A stretch of 64,000 nt of DNA. Source: CAYJFD01 sp964369605 (GTDB lineage Bacteria > Bacteroidota > Bacteroidia > Bacteroidales > UBA932). The DNA lies in contig CAYJFD010000008.1 in NCBI GenBank assembly GCA_964369605.1, positions 1 to 64,000 of the forward strand. The letters are read 5' to 3'. Made by a program: the position numbers and the translations under genes. Below are positions 54,365-62,310 of this stretch, piece after piece. Below the pieces are notes generated by a model that was given only the letters and a program-made list of their open reading frames with translations, was not told the origin of the DNA and ran no database searches. Each line of letters begins with the position of its first letter. Position 1 is the first letter of the stretch.

Positions 54365-55975
54365 ATGAGTAAACCATTAATGAGTTTATCTCAATATCTT
54401 TCCAAAGGAAAGGTGTTTGAGATTCCTGATTACCAAAGAGGTTATGTATGGGGTAAATCAAAGAGAGACGCCAAAGATAAAAAGCGAGAAATTAAAGATT
54501 CGGTCACCTTCTTTATGGATTCTCTTGTCAATGGGTGTCGAGCTAATAGTGATCTTTTTTTGCAAGGAGTGACTGTCTCAGAGCAAGATGATAAAATAAT
54601 CGTGGTTGATGGTCAGCAACGAACGACAATGCTATATCTTATTATGGCATACTTAGGTAGAGCAAATAACTTCTCTATAAGCTACACTGTGCGCGAAGAA
54701 TCAGATCTATTCCTCAAAAAGCTGAAGTCATTATCTCAATCTGAGATTATGAAACTATGTACGGAAGATGAAAATGAAGATTATCAGGATGTATATTACT
54801 TCAAAAAGTCTATTAGAATTATTTCTAATTACCTTTGTAATGAAGTTGACGATATCTCGGCATTTTACAGATATATAAACACAAGAGTGAAATTTTTATA
54901 TATAAACATCTCGGAATCTGATGCTATTTCAGTATTTACAATGATGAATGGCAATAAAGCCACGATGCAGTCAGCGGAGATTGTTAAAGCAGATTTATTA
55001 AGACTGGTGTCGCAAAAGCGAACCTCGGTTGAAGACAATGAAGCTTCTCGTTGGGATACAAATATGGTGCGCAGTAAATATGCTCGTGAATGGGATAAAT
55101 GGCTTAGGTGGTGGATGCGAGACGATGTTCAAGAGTTCTACAATACCAAAAGTGTTATGGGTCGATTGCTGGATGCATTCTCAAAGAAAGACAATATTGC
55201 CTATGCTGAGTTTAAGGCGATGTTCTTCAAAGATGGCAATGATATTGTAAAGTCTGCGAAAGATATATTTGCTAAGCTTAGAGTTATTCAGAAAAGATTT
55301 GAAGATGCCTTCTTGGTAATAGAGCTGCGTAATAAAATAGGTGCGATATTGAAGATTCAAAATTACTCTACAGCATTTATTCGAACCTATTTTAATGGAG
55401 AATTGACTTGCGATATAGACAAATATCTCAAGTTGACATATCTTGGAATGAATCACACGAATATATTAACGAATGATAATCAAGAACTTATTAATGATGC
55501 GTATAAGCTTAATTTAACAGTCCTAGAGGACAACTATCTTTATACGGACAATGATTTAGAACCTGCATTTAGGCAGCTACTGCGTCTTAATATTGAAGCT
55601 GCTACGGCTTTAGAACAGAGATTTGAATTTAATATATGGAATAATCGTTCATTAGAACATATACACGCTAAATCAAAAGCAGAAATTTTAGGGGAATTCA
55701 ATCAAGATGGAGGTGTTCACTGTATTGGTAATTTAGTCCTGTTGTATAAAAATGATAATTCATCATTCAACGCCTCTGGGTTTGATGATAAGAAAGATAT
55801 CTATTTCAATTTAGAAAAACGCAAAGGATTTATGAGCAGGAATCTACTTCACACTATCTCTATTTTTGCTAAGCGAGAGTGGGGGCAAAGTGAGATATGC
55901 AATAATAAAATAGCGTTTATCAAGGAATTCAAGACGTATTATAGTTCAATCGTAACATCTGACAACAATGAATAA
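54365..55975 (+). CDS. DUF262 protein with HNH/DUF1524-like C-terminus (GmrSD-like)
   Basis: A 536-residue protein. The DUF262 (ParB-like nucleotide-using) motifs are IPDYQRGYVWG at residue 20 and VVDGQQRTTMLY at residue 82. Near the C-terminus LEHIHAKSKAEI (His432, His434) and CIGNLVLLYKNDN (Asn456), followed by KKDIYFNLEKRK, resemble the DUF1524 HNH nuclease of GmrD. The GmrSD type IV restriction enzymes use NTP to cut modified phage DNA. ATG 54365 fits the family; an earlier ATG at 54335 lies inside the exonuclease end. It overlaps the second DUF262 gene by 8 nt. Confidence 0.85.
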   Translation: MSKPLMSLSQYLSKGKVFEIPDYQRGYVWGKSKRDAKDKKREIKDSVTFFMDSLVNGCRANSDLFLQGVTVSEQDDKIIVVDGQQRTTMLYLIMAYLGRANNFSISYTVREESDLFLKKLKSLSQSEIMKLCTEDENEDYQDVYYFKKSIRIISNYLCNEVDDISAFYRYINTRVKFLYINISESDAISVFTMMNGNKATMQSAEIVKADLLRLVSQKRTSVEDNEASRWDTNMVRSKYAREWDKWLRWWMRDDVQEFYNTKSVMGRLLDAFSKKDNIAYAEFKAMFFKDGNDIVKSAKDIFAKLRVIQKRFEDAFLVIELRNKIGAILKIQNYSTAFIRTYFNGELTCDIDKYLKLTYLGMNHTNILTNDNQELINDAYKLNLTVLEDNYLYTDNDLEPAFRQLLRLNIEAATALEQRFEFNIWNNRSLEHIHAKSKAEILGEFNQDGGVHCIGNLVLLYKNDNSSFNASGFDDKKDIYFNLEKRKGFMSRNLLHTISIFAKREWGQSEICNNKIAFIKEFKTYYSSIVTSDNNE

Positions 55976-58175
55976 ATTATTAGAAACTGCACAATCATAT
56001 ACATTTTCTCAAATATTTTCAGGTAATCACACGAAGATAGTAATACCAGATCTACAACGTGACTACTGCTGGGGAGGAAAAAATAATCTTGTCGTAGACT
56101 TTGTAACGAACCTTATCGAGAATGGGTACAAAAAAGATAAGGCAAAGTTGCCTTTAGGTTTGCTATATGGCTACGAAGAACCATCACTACACATCCAACT
56201 ATGTGATGGGCAGCAACGAATTACGACCTTATTCCTTTTAATAGGATCACTCAATAAGCATTGCAACAACCAGTTTCAAAAGTTGTTGATTTCGGATTTT
56301 GAGTATAATGAAGATGATAAAGAGCCATACTTACAGTACTCAATTAGAGAAAATTCGCTATATTTTTTAAGTGATTTGGTCTGTAATTTCTTTTTGGAAA
56401 ATAATTGTTCGATAGATAATATTGTATCTCAAAGTTGGTATTTTAACGAGTATAATGCAGACCCTAGCATTCGAAGTATGTTGACTGCGCTCAAAGAGAT
56501 TGAAAGTGTAATATCAAAATATACAGAGATTGACAAAACTTCTTTGGTTGAGTATATAACTAACGATTTGTCTTTTATTTATTATGATATGGGTAGTAGA
56601 GCCTCAGGTGAAGAGACTTTTGTAATTATTAACACTACAGGTGAACCACTCTCAGCAACAGAGAATCTAAAACCGAAGTATGTCACAAAATATCCAAATG
56701 CAATACAACAATGGGAGAGTTGGGAGAATTGGTTTTGGAAGAATCGAGATAAAAATCAGAATGATACTGCTGATAGTGGTTTGTTGGAGTTCTTTCGATG
56801 GATAATAATGTTGGAGTGCAAAGACCAGAAGTCTATCAAAGAGACGCAAGCGTTATTGGTAGAGCAAGAAAAAATCAGAAGATTCGATTTTGATATGGTA
56901 CTAAGCATTGCGCCTGAGGTTATTGATGATTACTTAGAAGTAGTTAAAAATGTATTCAGTACAATATTACCAAACAATAAAACTTGGTTATCTCCTGATG
57001 GTATTAATAGCCAAATAGTATGGTTTAGGGTTTTGCCTATCATAGCTTATATCAAAGCGTTCCCCGAAGCAACATATCGTGAGATAATAAGAGTGAAGCA
57101 TCTGTTTAAGAATCTTTCTCAAATATCTAATGTGACTAAGGATGTAGGTGAGTTGGTATCAGAAGCTGTTGATATTATCCGAGGTCTGGACTCAAAGGAT
57201 ATTGCTCAGATAGCTAATAAAGATGTCTCTAAGCGAATTCTATCTGATGAAGAGAAAATAAAGTTTGAAATATTTATGAGTGTAGATAATAGAGAAGAGG
57301 TTGAGGACGCATTCTGGCATATCCAATATGAAACAGATAGGAAGTGTGATGGTAAAATTTGGAAAGGTGAAATTATGCCAATAATTAAGTGGAGTGAAGT
57401 AGATGGAATATTTAATTTTGAGAAATTTATCATCTACAACAAAATCTTCTTTAAGGTGTTTGCAGAGGAGTGTGAATCTGAAATTGATATCGTTAGAAGA
57501 GCGTTGTTAACTCGTGGGCTGAAAGACTATCCTCGACATTTTAGTAGTAAGACAAATAAATCATTTGGGTGGGAATTCGCAGATTGGAAAACACTGATTT
57601 TTGAGAATCAAGGTCAATTTGGAGAGTTCTTCTCAGAACTTATTTCTAAAGGAGATATAAATAAAGGGTTAAATGAAATGATAGGTTGTTATGATGAGAA
57701 TAATAATTGGGCAGAGTTTGTTCACATCCCAGAACTTATGGATTTTTGCAATAAAAAAAACATACAATGGTGGGGTGAAAACCAAGGTTGGATTCTTGTC
57801 AAAAGTAGTTATACGAGTGGTGAGCATACAAATGTAGAGATATATAAGTATCACTTAGAATTGAATAGTAAAATTAAAAATCAAGATTGGGAATCTTGGT
57901 TATGGGGATATCAAGGAGGAGTTGCTGTTGTTGAGAATAAGAGTCTAAATATTGTAATCGATGTGAAGTGTACGTTAGCTAAGGGTGATAACGCTCCACT
58001 ATTTATAATTGAGCTATTCAAGAGAGATATTGCATTTGAAATAGTTGAATCTGAATTAAATTCAATTTCAATAAAATTTGGTTTTGGTTTTAATGGTGAG
58101 AGATATATCTCTGAAGCAATGACAAAGACACAATGTACTGATTTAATCAAGCAGCTTGTTGGTGCATTTTACTAA
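55968..58175 (+). CDS. Second DUF262 protein, no recognisable HNH end
   Basis: A 735-residue protein with N-terminal DUF262 motifs IPDLQRDYCWGG at residue 26 and LCDGQQRITTLFLL at residue 80, plus GEETFVIINTTGEPLSATEN. The C-terminal 300 residues (FGWEFADWKTLIFENQGQFG, WGENQGWILVKSSYTSGEHT) show no HNH/DUF1524 signature and no family I recognise. It differs from the first DUF262 protein in size and C-terminus, so the two may form a GmrS/GmrD-like hetero-complex with one nuclease and one sensor subunit. The start overlaps the previous gene by 8 nt, which implies fixed stoichiometry. Confidence 0.82.
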   Translation: MNKLLETAQSYTFSQIFSGNHTKIVIPDLQRDYCWGGKNNLVVDFVTNLIENGYKKDKAKLPLGLLYGYEEPSLHIQLCDGQQRITTLFLLIGSLNKHCNNQFQKLLISDFEYNEDDKEPYLQYSIRENSLYFLSDLVCNFFLENNCSIDNIVSQSWYFNEYNADPSIRSMLTALKEIESVISKYTEIDKTSLVEYITNDLSFIYYDMGSRASGEETFVIINTTGEPLSATENLKPKYVTKYPNAIQQWESWENWFWKNRDKNQNDTADSGLLEFFRWIIMLECKDQKSIKETQALLVEQEKIRRFDFDMVLSIAPEVIDDYLEVVKNVFSTILPNNKTWLSPDGINSQIVWFRVLPIIAYIKAFPEATYREIIRVKHLFKNLSQISNVTKDVGELVSEAVDIIRGLDSKDIAQIANKDVSKRILSDEEKIKFEIFMSVDNREEVEDAFWHIQYETDRKCDGKIWKGEIMPIIKWSEVDGIFNFEKFIIYNKIFFKVFAEECESEIDIVRRALLTRGLKDYPRHFSSKTNKSFGWEFADWKTLIFENQGQFGEFFSELISKGDINKGLNEMIGCYDENNNWAEFVHIPELMDFCNKKNIQWWGENQGWILVKSSYTSGEHTNVEIYKYHLELNSKIKNQDWESWLWGYQGGVAVVENKSLNIVIDVKCTLAKGDNAPLFIIELFKRDIAFEIVESELNSISIKFGFGFNGERYISEAMTKTQCTDLIKQLVGAFY

Positions 58176-58197
58176 AAACAAATTAGCTATGCTTTAG

Positions 58198-58225
58198 TTT
58201 GGCATATTCTATCAATACCTTTGTG
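58198..58225 (+). promoter_or_regulatory. Shared 28-bp promoter/operator element, copy 1 (AAA gene)
   Basis: TTTGGCATA, four variable bases, ATCA, one base, TA, one base, CTTTGTG. It includes the -7 box TACCTTTG (58216-58223). The TTTGGCATA part lies in the spacer, not at -33, so it looks like a regulator site. An equal copy lies before the WYL gene. Confidence 0.6.
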
Positions 58226-58248
58226 CTATAATTTAACACAAGGTAGTG

Positions 58249-59961
58249 ATGGAAAATTTAGAAAAAAACAACTGCACAGAGGTGCAGAAGTCCAAGCAAT
58301 ACAGAAAAAAGGTAGAAGTATCGAAGTTTACACTTATTGAGCTTATTGAGATGGTGGTTAATATCTCTAAGAATTGTAAGTTCGAGGATAAAGCAATAAA
58401 AGAGTGTCATTCTTACACTGCATCATTGGCGCAAAAACTGTCAATGAGTGAAATAGAGGCAATATTCTTGGCTGTCTTTGTTAATAATGCTCACGATAGT
58501 TCTATTAGATACCAAGATCTCGCACGCCATTTTGATACAACAAATATCAAAATAATGTGCTATGCGTCATCACTTGATGGACTTATCACAAAGGGGTATA
58601 TAAGATGCTGTAGATCAAAAGATGATATTAGCTACTCAATTCCTCAAGCAGTTATTAATTCGTTAGCGCAAAACACGCCGTACGTAGCACCTTCAACTTC
58701 TGGACTTGATGCATTTGAACTATTCGAGAGGTTTAACGATCTATTTGAGTTGTGTAAAGATGATGAAATTTCAACAAAGGAGCTACGAGAAAGGGTTGAG
58801 CATTTTATGGAAGATAATAAAGAGTTAGAGTTTGTAAAGAGAGTTAATCGCCTTGGTTTAGATAATTTCGCATATTATAGTTCGTTAATATTCATCTATT
58901 TTTGCCATCTTCTAATAAATGACGGTGATGATAATATTGGACTACACGACATTGAGAAGGTAATTGATGAGAAAAGGGCGTTTACAAGGATTAAACGCCT
59001 GATAAAGGATTCCAAACATCCTTTGCAAGATATGAAACTAATTGAAGAGAAACGGAGCGATGGGATATTTTCTCGTGTTTCGTATTGCCTTAGCCGTAAA
59101 GTGAAAGAGGAGGTATTGTCTGATTTTGAACTTGATTTGGAACAGTCTGCAGTACAAACCAAAAATATAATCACGTGTGATTCAATAATACGAAAAGAGT
59201 TATTCTACAATGAAACGGAGGGAGGGCAAATATCACAACTTAGCTCCTTGCTTGAGGATAAAAATTTTCTAAATGTGCAAACTCGTCTTACAGAGCAGGG
59301 TATGCGCAAGGGTTTCGCAGCTCTCTTCTATGGCTCTCCCGGCACAGGCAAAACTGAAAGCGTTTATCAAATAGCACGAGCTACTGGACGAGATATTATG
59401 GAGGTGAACGTGTCTCAGATTAAGAGTATGTGGGTGGGCGAGAGCGAGAAGAATATCAAGGCGACCTTTGATAATTATCGAAAAGCAGTTGAAACGAGTA
59501 TACTTTGCCCAATCCTTCTTTTCAACGAGGCTGATGCCGTGCTTGGAGTGCGCCAAGAGGAGGCTGCAAAGGCGGTGGATAAGATGGAGAACTCTATTCA
59601 GAACATAATCCTGCAAGAGATGGAGAATTTAGATGGAATTATGATTGCAACTACCAATCTTAGAAAGAACCTTGATAAGGCATTTGAGCGACGATTCTTG
59701 TATAAAATAGAGTTCTCTAAACCTAATATCGAGGCAAAACAATCTATTTGGCGCACAATGTTACCATCGCTAAGCGAGAGTGAAGCTGCACTTCTTGCTC
59801 AGCAGTATGATTTTAGTGGCGGACAGATAGAAAATATCGTTCGTATACAGACTGTTGAGCTTATTATAAGCGGTATCAAACCCTCTTTTGAGACAATAAA
59901 TAGCTATTGTCAAAGTGAAATCCTAGATAAACGCGAGCAGCGTAGGCGTATTGGGTTTTAA
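58249..59961 (+). CDS. AAA+ ATPase with N-terminal winged-helix-like region
   Basis: A 570-residue protein. The N-terminal 300 residues are helical; IRYQDLARHFDTTNIKIMCY looks like a winged-helix segment. The AAA core has Walker A GSPGTGKT (residues 362-369), a pore-loop-like SQIKSMWVGESEKNI, a Walker B LLFNEADAVLG (residues 423-433, Asn426 in place of the usual Asp), IMIATTNLRKNLDKAFERRF with sensor 1 and arginine finger, and a lid ending GGQIENIVRIQ. It is close to the FtsH/SpoVK-like clade. It has its own promoter, 74 nt after the DUF262 gene. ATG 58249 is preferred over GTG 58246. Confidence 0.88.
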   Translation: MENLEKNNCTEVQKSKQYRKKVEVSKFTLIELIEMVVNISKNCKFEDKAIKECHSYTASLAQKLSMSEIEAIFLAVFVNNAHDSSIRYQDLARHFDTTNIKIMCYASSLDGLITKGYIRCCRSKDDISYSIPQAVINSLAQNTPYVAPSTSGLDAFELFERFNDLFELCKDDEISTKELRERVEHFMEDNKELEFVKRVNRLGLDNFAYYSSLIFIYFCHLLINDGDDNIGLHDIEKVIDEKRAFTRIKRLIKDSKHPLQDMKLIEEKRSDGIFSRVSYCLSRKVKEEVLSDFELDLEQSAVQTKNIITCDSIIRKELFYNETEGGQISQLSSLLEDKNFLNVQTRLTEQGMRKGFAALFYGSPGTGKTESVYQIARATGRDIMEVNVSQIKSMWVGESEKNIKATFDNYRKAVETSILCPILLFNEADAVLGVRQEEAAKAVDKMENSIQNIILQEMENLDGIMIATTNLRKNLDKAFERRFLYKIEFSKPNIEAKQSIWRTMLPSLSESEAALLAQQYDFSGGQIENIVRIQTVELIISGIKPSFETINSYCQSEILDKREQRRRIGF

Positions 59962-59985
59962 ATTGCAGACATATCTATGCTTGAA

Positions 59986-60013
59986 TTTGGCATAAATAAT
60001 CACTAGCTTTGTG
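59986..60013 (+). promoter_or_regulatory. Shared 28-bp promoter/operator element, copy 2 (WYL gene)
   Basis: Same pattern as at 58198-58225, with 22 of 28 bases identical and no length change; the -7 box is TAGCTTTG (60004-60011). It lies 14 nt before the WYL gene ATG. Confidence 0.6.
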
Positions 60014-60027
60014 GAAAATATGTAATT

Positions 60028-60966
60028 ATGGCAAACAGAAAATCAAATAAAGAGACACACGCCCTGCTATTCAACCGCTATATATGGCTTGTAGATACAA
60101 TATACAGTCGTAGACGAATAACTTTTGAGGAGATCTGCGAAAGGTGGCAACGTTCATCACTCAATACTTCTGGTGACGAGTTGCCACTTCGTACTTTTCA
60201 TAACCATCGCAAGGCTATCGAGCAGATGTTCGACATCAATATAGAGTGCGACAAACGCGCTGGTTACCTCTACTACATCGAGAACTCGGAGGATATGGAG
60301 AATGGCGGAGTGCGACAATGGCTTGTCAATACCTTTGCTGTTAATAACCTCATAAACGAGAGCCATAAACTCAAAAATCGTATCTTGTTTGAGGAAATTC
60401 CAAGCGGACAACGTTATCTCACGCAGATTATCGAGGCTATGCGTGACGGAGTGGTGCTTGAAATGAGCTACCAGAGTTTTTGGAGGGATAGTGCATCAAC
60501 ATTTCTTGTTGAGCCATATTGCGTAAAGGTATTTCGCCAAAGATGGTATGTTGTGGGGCGTAGCGTCTATAATAACTCACTGCGCATCTATGCGCTCGAT
60601 AGAGTACAACAATTAGTAAACAGCAGTGAGCATTTTTCTATCTCTGAAGATTTTAACGCAGAGGAGTACTTTAAAGACTCTTTTGGAATTATAGCAGATG
60701 ATAATTACAGTGCTGAGTTCGTTAAGATTAAAGTGTATGGGCAGAAGGCTATGTATCTGAGATCGCTACCACTACATCATACTCAGATCGAAGATGAGAC
60801 CTGCGATGACTATTCAATTTTCAACTACAATATTAAACCAACTTACGATTTTCGCCAAGAGATCTTATCTCATGGTGCTGAAATAGAAGTATTGAGTCCT
60901 AAGTGGTTCAGAGAAGAAGTTGCTAATATTATTAAAGAGCAAGGAAAAATATATCATTCAATATAA
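60028..60966 (+). CDS. WYL-domain transcriptional regulator
   Basis: A 312-residue regulator. The N-terminal winged helix (RITFEEICERWQRSSLNTSG then LPLRTFHNHRKAIEQMF) is followed by a WYL domain from about residue 135: LEMSYQSFWRDSASTFLVEP, FRQRWYVVGRSV, LRIYALDRVQQL, then a WCX-type end (KIKVYGQKAMYLRSLPL). WYL domains sense nucleic-acid ligands and control defence genes such as BREX and CBASS. It probably controls the paired AAA and WYL promoters. A small unknown gene follows after 3 nt. Confidence 0.9.
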   Translation: MANRKSNKETHALLFNRYIWLVDTIYSRRRITFEEICERWQRSSLNTSGDELPLRTFHNHRKAIEQMFDINIECDKRAGYLYYIENSEDMENGGVRQWLVNTFAVNNLINESHKLKNRILFEEIPSGQRYLTQIIEAMRDGVVLEMSYQSFWRDSASTFLVEPYCVKVFRQRWYVVGRSVYNNSLRIYALDRVQQLVNSSEHFSISEDFNAEEYFKDSFGIIADDNYSAEFVKIKVYGQKAMYLRSLPLHHTQIEDETCDDYSIFNYNIKPTYDFRQEILSHGAEIEVLSPKWFREEVANIIKEQGKIYHSI

Positions 60967-60969
60967 ATC

Positions 60970-61392
60970 ATGAATAATAAAATTACGGTAAAAGAGCTCG
61001 ATGACATTGAGCAAATAATAGGTTTTATCTGGAAAGATTCTAATATGAAAGATATGGAAGTATTTTCCCCTTTCTCATTTGATATGGGAGATGTATATCA
61101 TCATTTCGGGAATAATATAAAGGAAATAATGCATATAACTTTTACAAGTCGTACTGAGTCTATGATGGAATTAAATAATAATATAATTGAAACGCTAGAA
61201 TCTATGACGTGGAAGAGGGCTCTGCTATACATTAGCTTTCCTTTTAAAGATTCATCGTATTCTACATTCTATAAAGGATACGCTAGCACCTATAATGCAG
61301 TAAGAGCAAATTATTCTAATTTGTTATTCATCCCAGTAGTTAACATAAAAGACGATTTTCCACTAGCACAACTATTCCTTGTGAATAATTAA
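60970..61392 (+). CDS. Small protein of unknown function in the WYL operon
   Basis: A 140-residue soluble protein, not recognised. It has two parts: VKELDDIEQIIGFIWKDSNM with KDMEV, and a mixed alpha/beta half with KRALLYISFPFKDSSYSTFY and ANYSNLLFIPVVNIKDDFP. There is no signal peptide or membrane segment. It starts 3 nt after the WYL stop, so it is cotranscribed with the regulator. It ends 5 nt before a MITE-like inverted repeat, so its 3' end may have been set by that insertion. Confidence 0.55.
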   Translation: MNNKITVKELDDIEQIIGFIWKDSNMKDMEVFSPFSFDMGDVYHHFGNNIKEIMHITFTSRTESMMELNNNIIETLESMTWKRALLYISFPFKDSSYSTFYKGYASTYNAVRANYSNLLFIPVVNIKDDFPLAQLFLVNN

Positions 61393-61397
61393 AAACG

Positions 61398-61505
61398 AGG
61401 CCCCTCTGTAAAACCCTGAGAACTAAGCACATACAAAAAGACCATCGAAAAATAAGCATGGTATTTCTGTATGTTGCTAAAAATCAGGGTATTGCGAAAG
61501 GGCCT
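61398..61505. mobile_element. MITE-like 108-bp inverted-repeat element
   Basis: Two 38-bp imperfect terminal inverted repeats (61398-61435 beginning AGGCCC with CCCTGA and ACATACA inside, and 61468-61505 as its complement, about 24 of 38 matched) flank 32 bases that add an ACCAT/ATGGT stem. The whole folds as one hairpin. No coding capacity is seen. No clear target duplication flanks it. It sits between the defence-type genes and rpmA. Confidence 0.55.
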
Positions 61506-61516
61506 ATGTATGCAAA

Positions 61517-61542
61517 TAAAAAAAGCAGCACCGAAGTACTGC
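61517..61542 (-). terminator. Terminator of the rplU-rpmA operon (UUCG loop)
   Basis: On the minus strand GCAGTAC, loop TTCG and GTGCTGC form a 7-bp stem (one G-U pair) closed by a stable tetraloop, followed by a T tract. Confidence 0.9.
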
Positions 61543-61575
61543 TCTTTTTATTCATTAATTATCTTTTAATTTTGC

Positions 61576-61836
61576 TTACTCGTTAAATGGTAATACAGAA
61601 ACGTAAGATTTGTTGTCTGCTTTCTTTCTGAAAGTTACTACTCCAGAGATTAAAGCATATAGTGTATGGTCACGACCAATACCTACATTAAGACCTGGGT
61701 TATGCACTGTACCTCTTTGACGTACAAGAATGCTACCTGCTTTTGCTGTCTGACCACCGAAAAGTTTAACACCTAATCGTTTACTATGTGATTCACGACC
61801 GTTCTTTGAACTACCGACACCTTTTTTATGAGCCAT
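61576..61836 (-). CDS. rpmA: 50S ribosomal protein L27
   Basis: An 86-residue protein starting MAHKKGVGSSKNGRESHSKR, the conserved L27 N-terminus that reaches the peptidyl-transferase centre. AGSILVRQRGTVHNPGLNVG is diagnostic. It does not carry the cleavable N-terminal extension of Firmicutes. It lies 21 nt after rplU in the usual L21-L27 operon. Confidence 0.98.
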   Translation of the reverse strand: MAHKKGVGSSKNGRESHSKRLGVKLFGGQTAKAGSILVRQRGTVHNPGLNVGIGRDHTLYALISGVVTFRKKADNKSYVSVLPFNE

Positions 61837-61857
61837 AATCTAAATCTCCTCTAATAA

Positions 61858-62166
61858 TTAAGCGATTTCTTCAATAAGAATCTGGGTTAAACATTGACGA
61901 TGTCCGTTAAGTTTTTGATAGCCTTTACGACGTTTCTTTTTGAAAACAATAACTTTGTCGCCTTTTAAATGGTCAAGGATCTTAGCCTTAACACTTGCTC
62001 CCTCTACGTATGGAGCTCCTACTTTTACATCACCGTTGTTATCAACTAGTAATACTGTGTTGAAGTCTAGAGAAGTTCCTACTTCACCTTCTAAACGGTG
62101 AACGAAGACTCTTCTTCCTGCTTCTACTTTAAATTGCTGTCCTGCAATATCTACAATTGCGTACAT
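61858..62166 (-). CDS. rplU: 50S ribosomal protein L21
   Basis: A 102-residue protein starting MYAIVDIAGQQFKVEAGRRV with the C-terminal KVIVFKKKRRKGYQKLNGHR typical of L21. It binds 23S rRNA. It heads the operon with rpmA. A leader of about 95 nt with a hairpin precedes it. Confidence 0.98.
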   Translation of the reverse strand: MYAIVDIAGQQFKVEAGRRVFVHRLEGEVGTSLDFNTVLLVDNNGDVKVGAPYVEGASVKAKILDHLKGDKVIVFKKKRRKGYQKLNGHRQCLTQILIEEIA

Positions 62167-62199
62167 ATAATAATTTTTTAAAAATTATGACTGTAAGCG

Positions 62200-62271
62200 G
62201 TTACTTCATAGTTAAGTAACTCTTAATCAATAGCTTAACAATCTTCTACTTTGTTTTGGACTGCAAAAATA
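62200..62271 (-). promoter_or_regulatory. rplU promoter and structured leader
   Basis: The minus-strand -7 box TATTTTTG lies at 62264-62271. In the leader, GTTACTT and AAGTAAC (62200-62206 and 62214-62220) form a 7-bp hairpin. A long structured leader is unusual here, where most leaders are very short, and suggests autogenous control; this is inference. Confidence 0.45.
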
Positions 62272-62310
62272 GTATATACTACCTTTAAATCCAAATTTTA
62301 TTAATATTTT

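Noticed and set aside
58246..58248. GTG as start of the AAA gene
   Set aside because: An ATG follows at once (58249) and is preferred.
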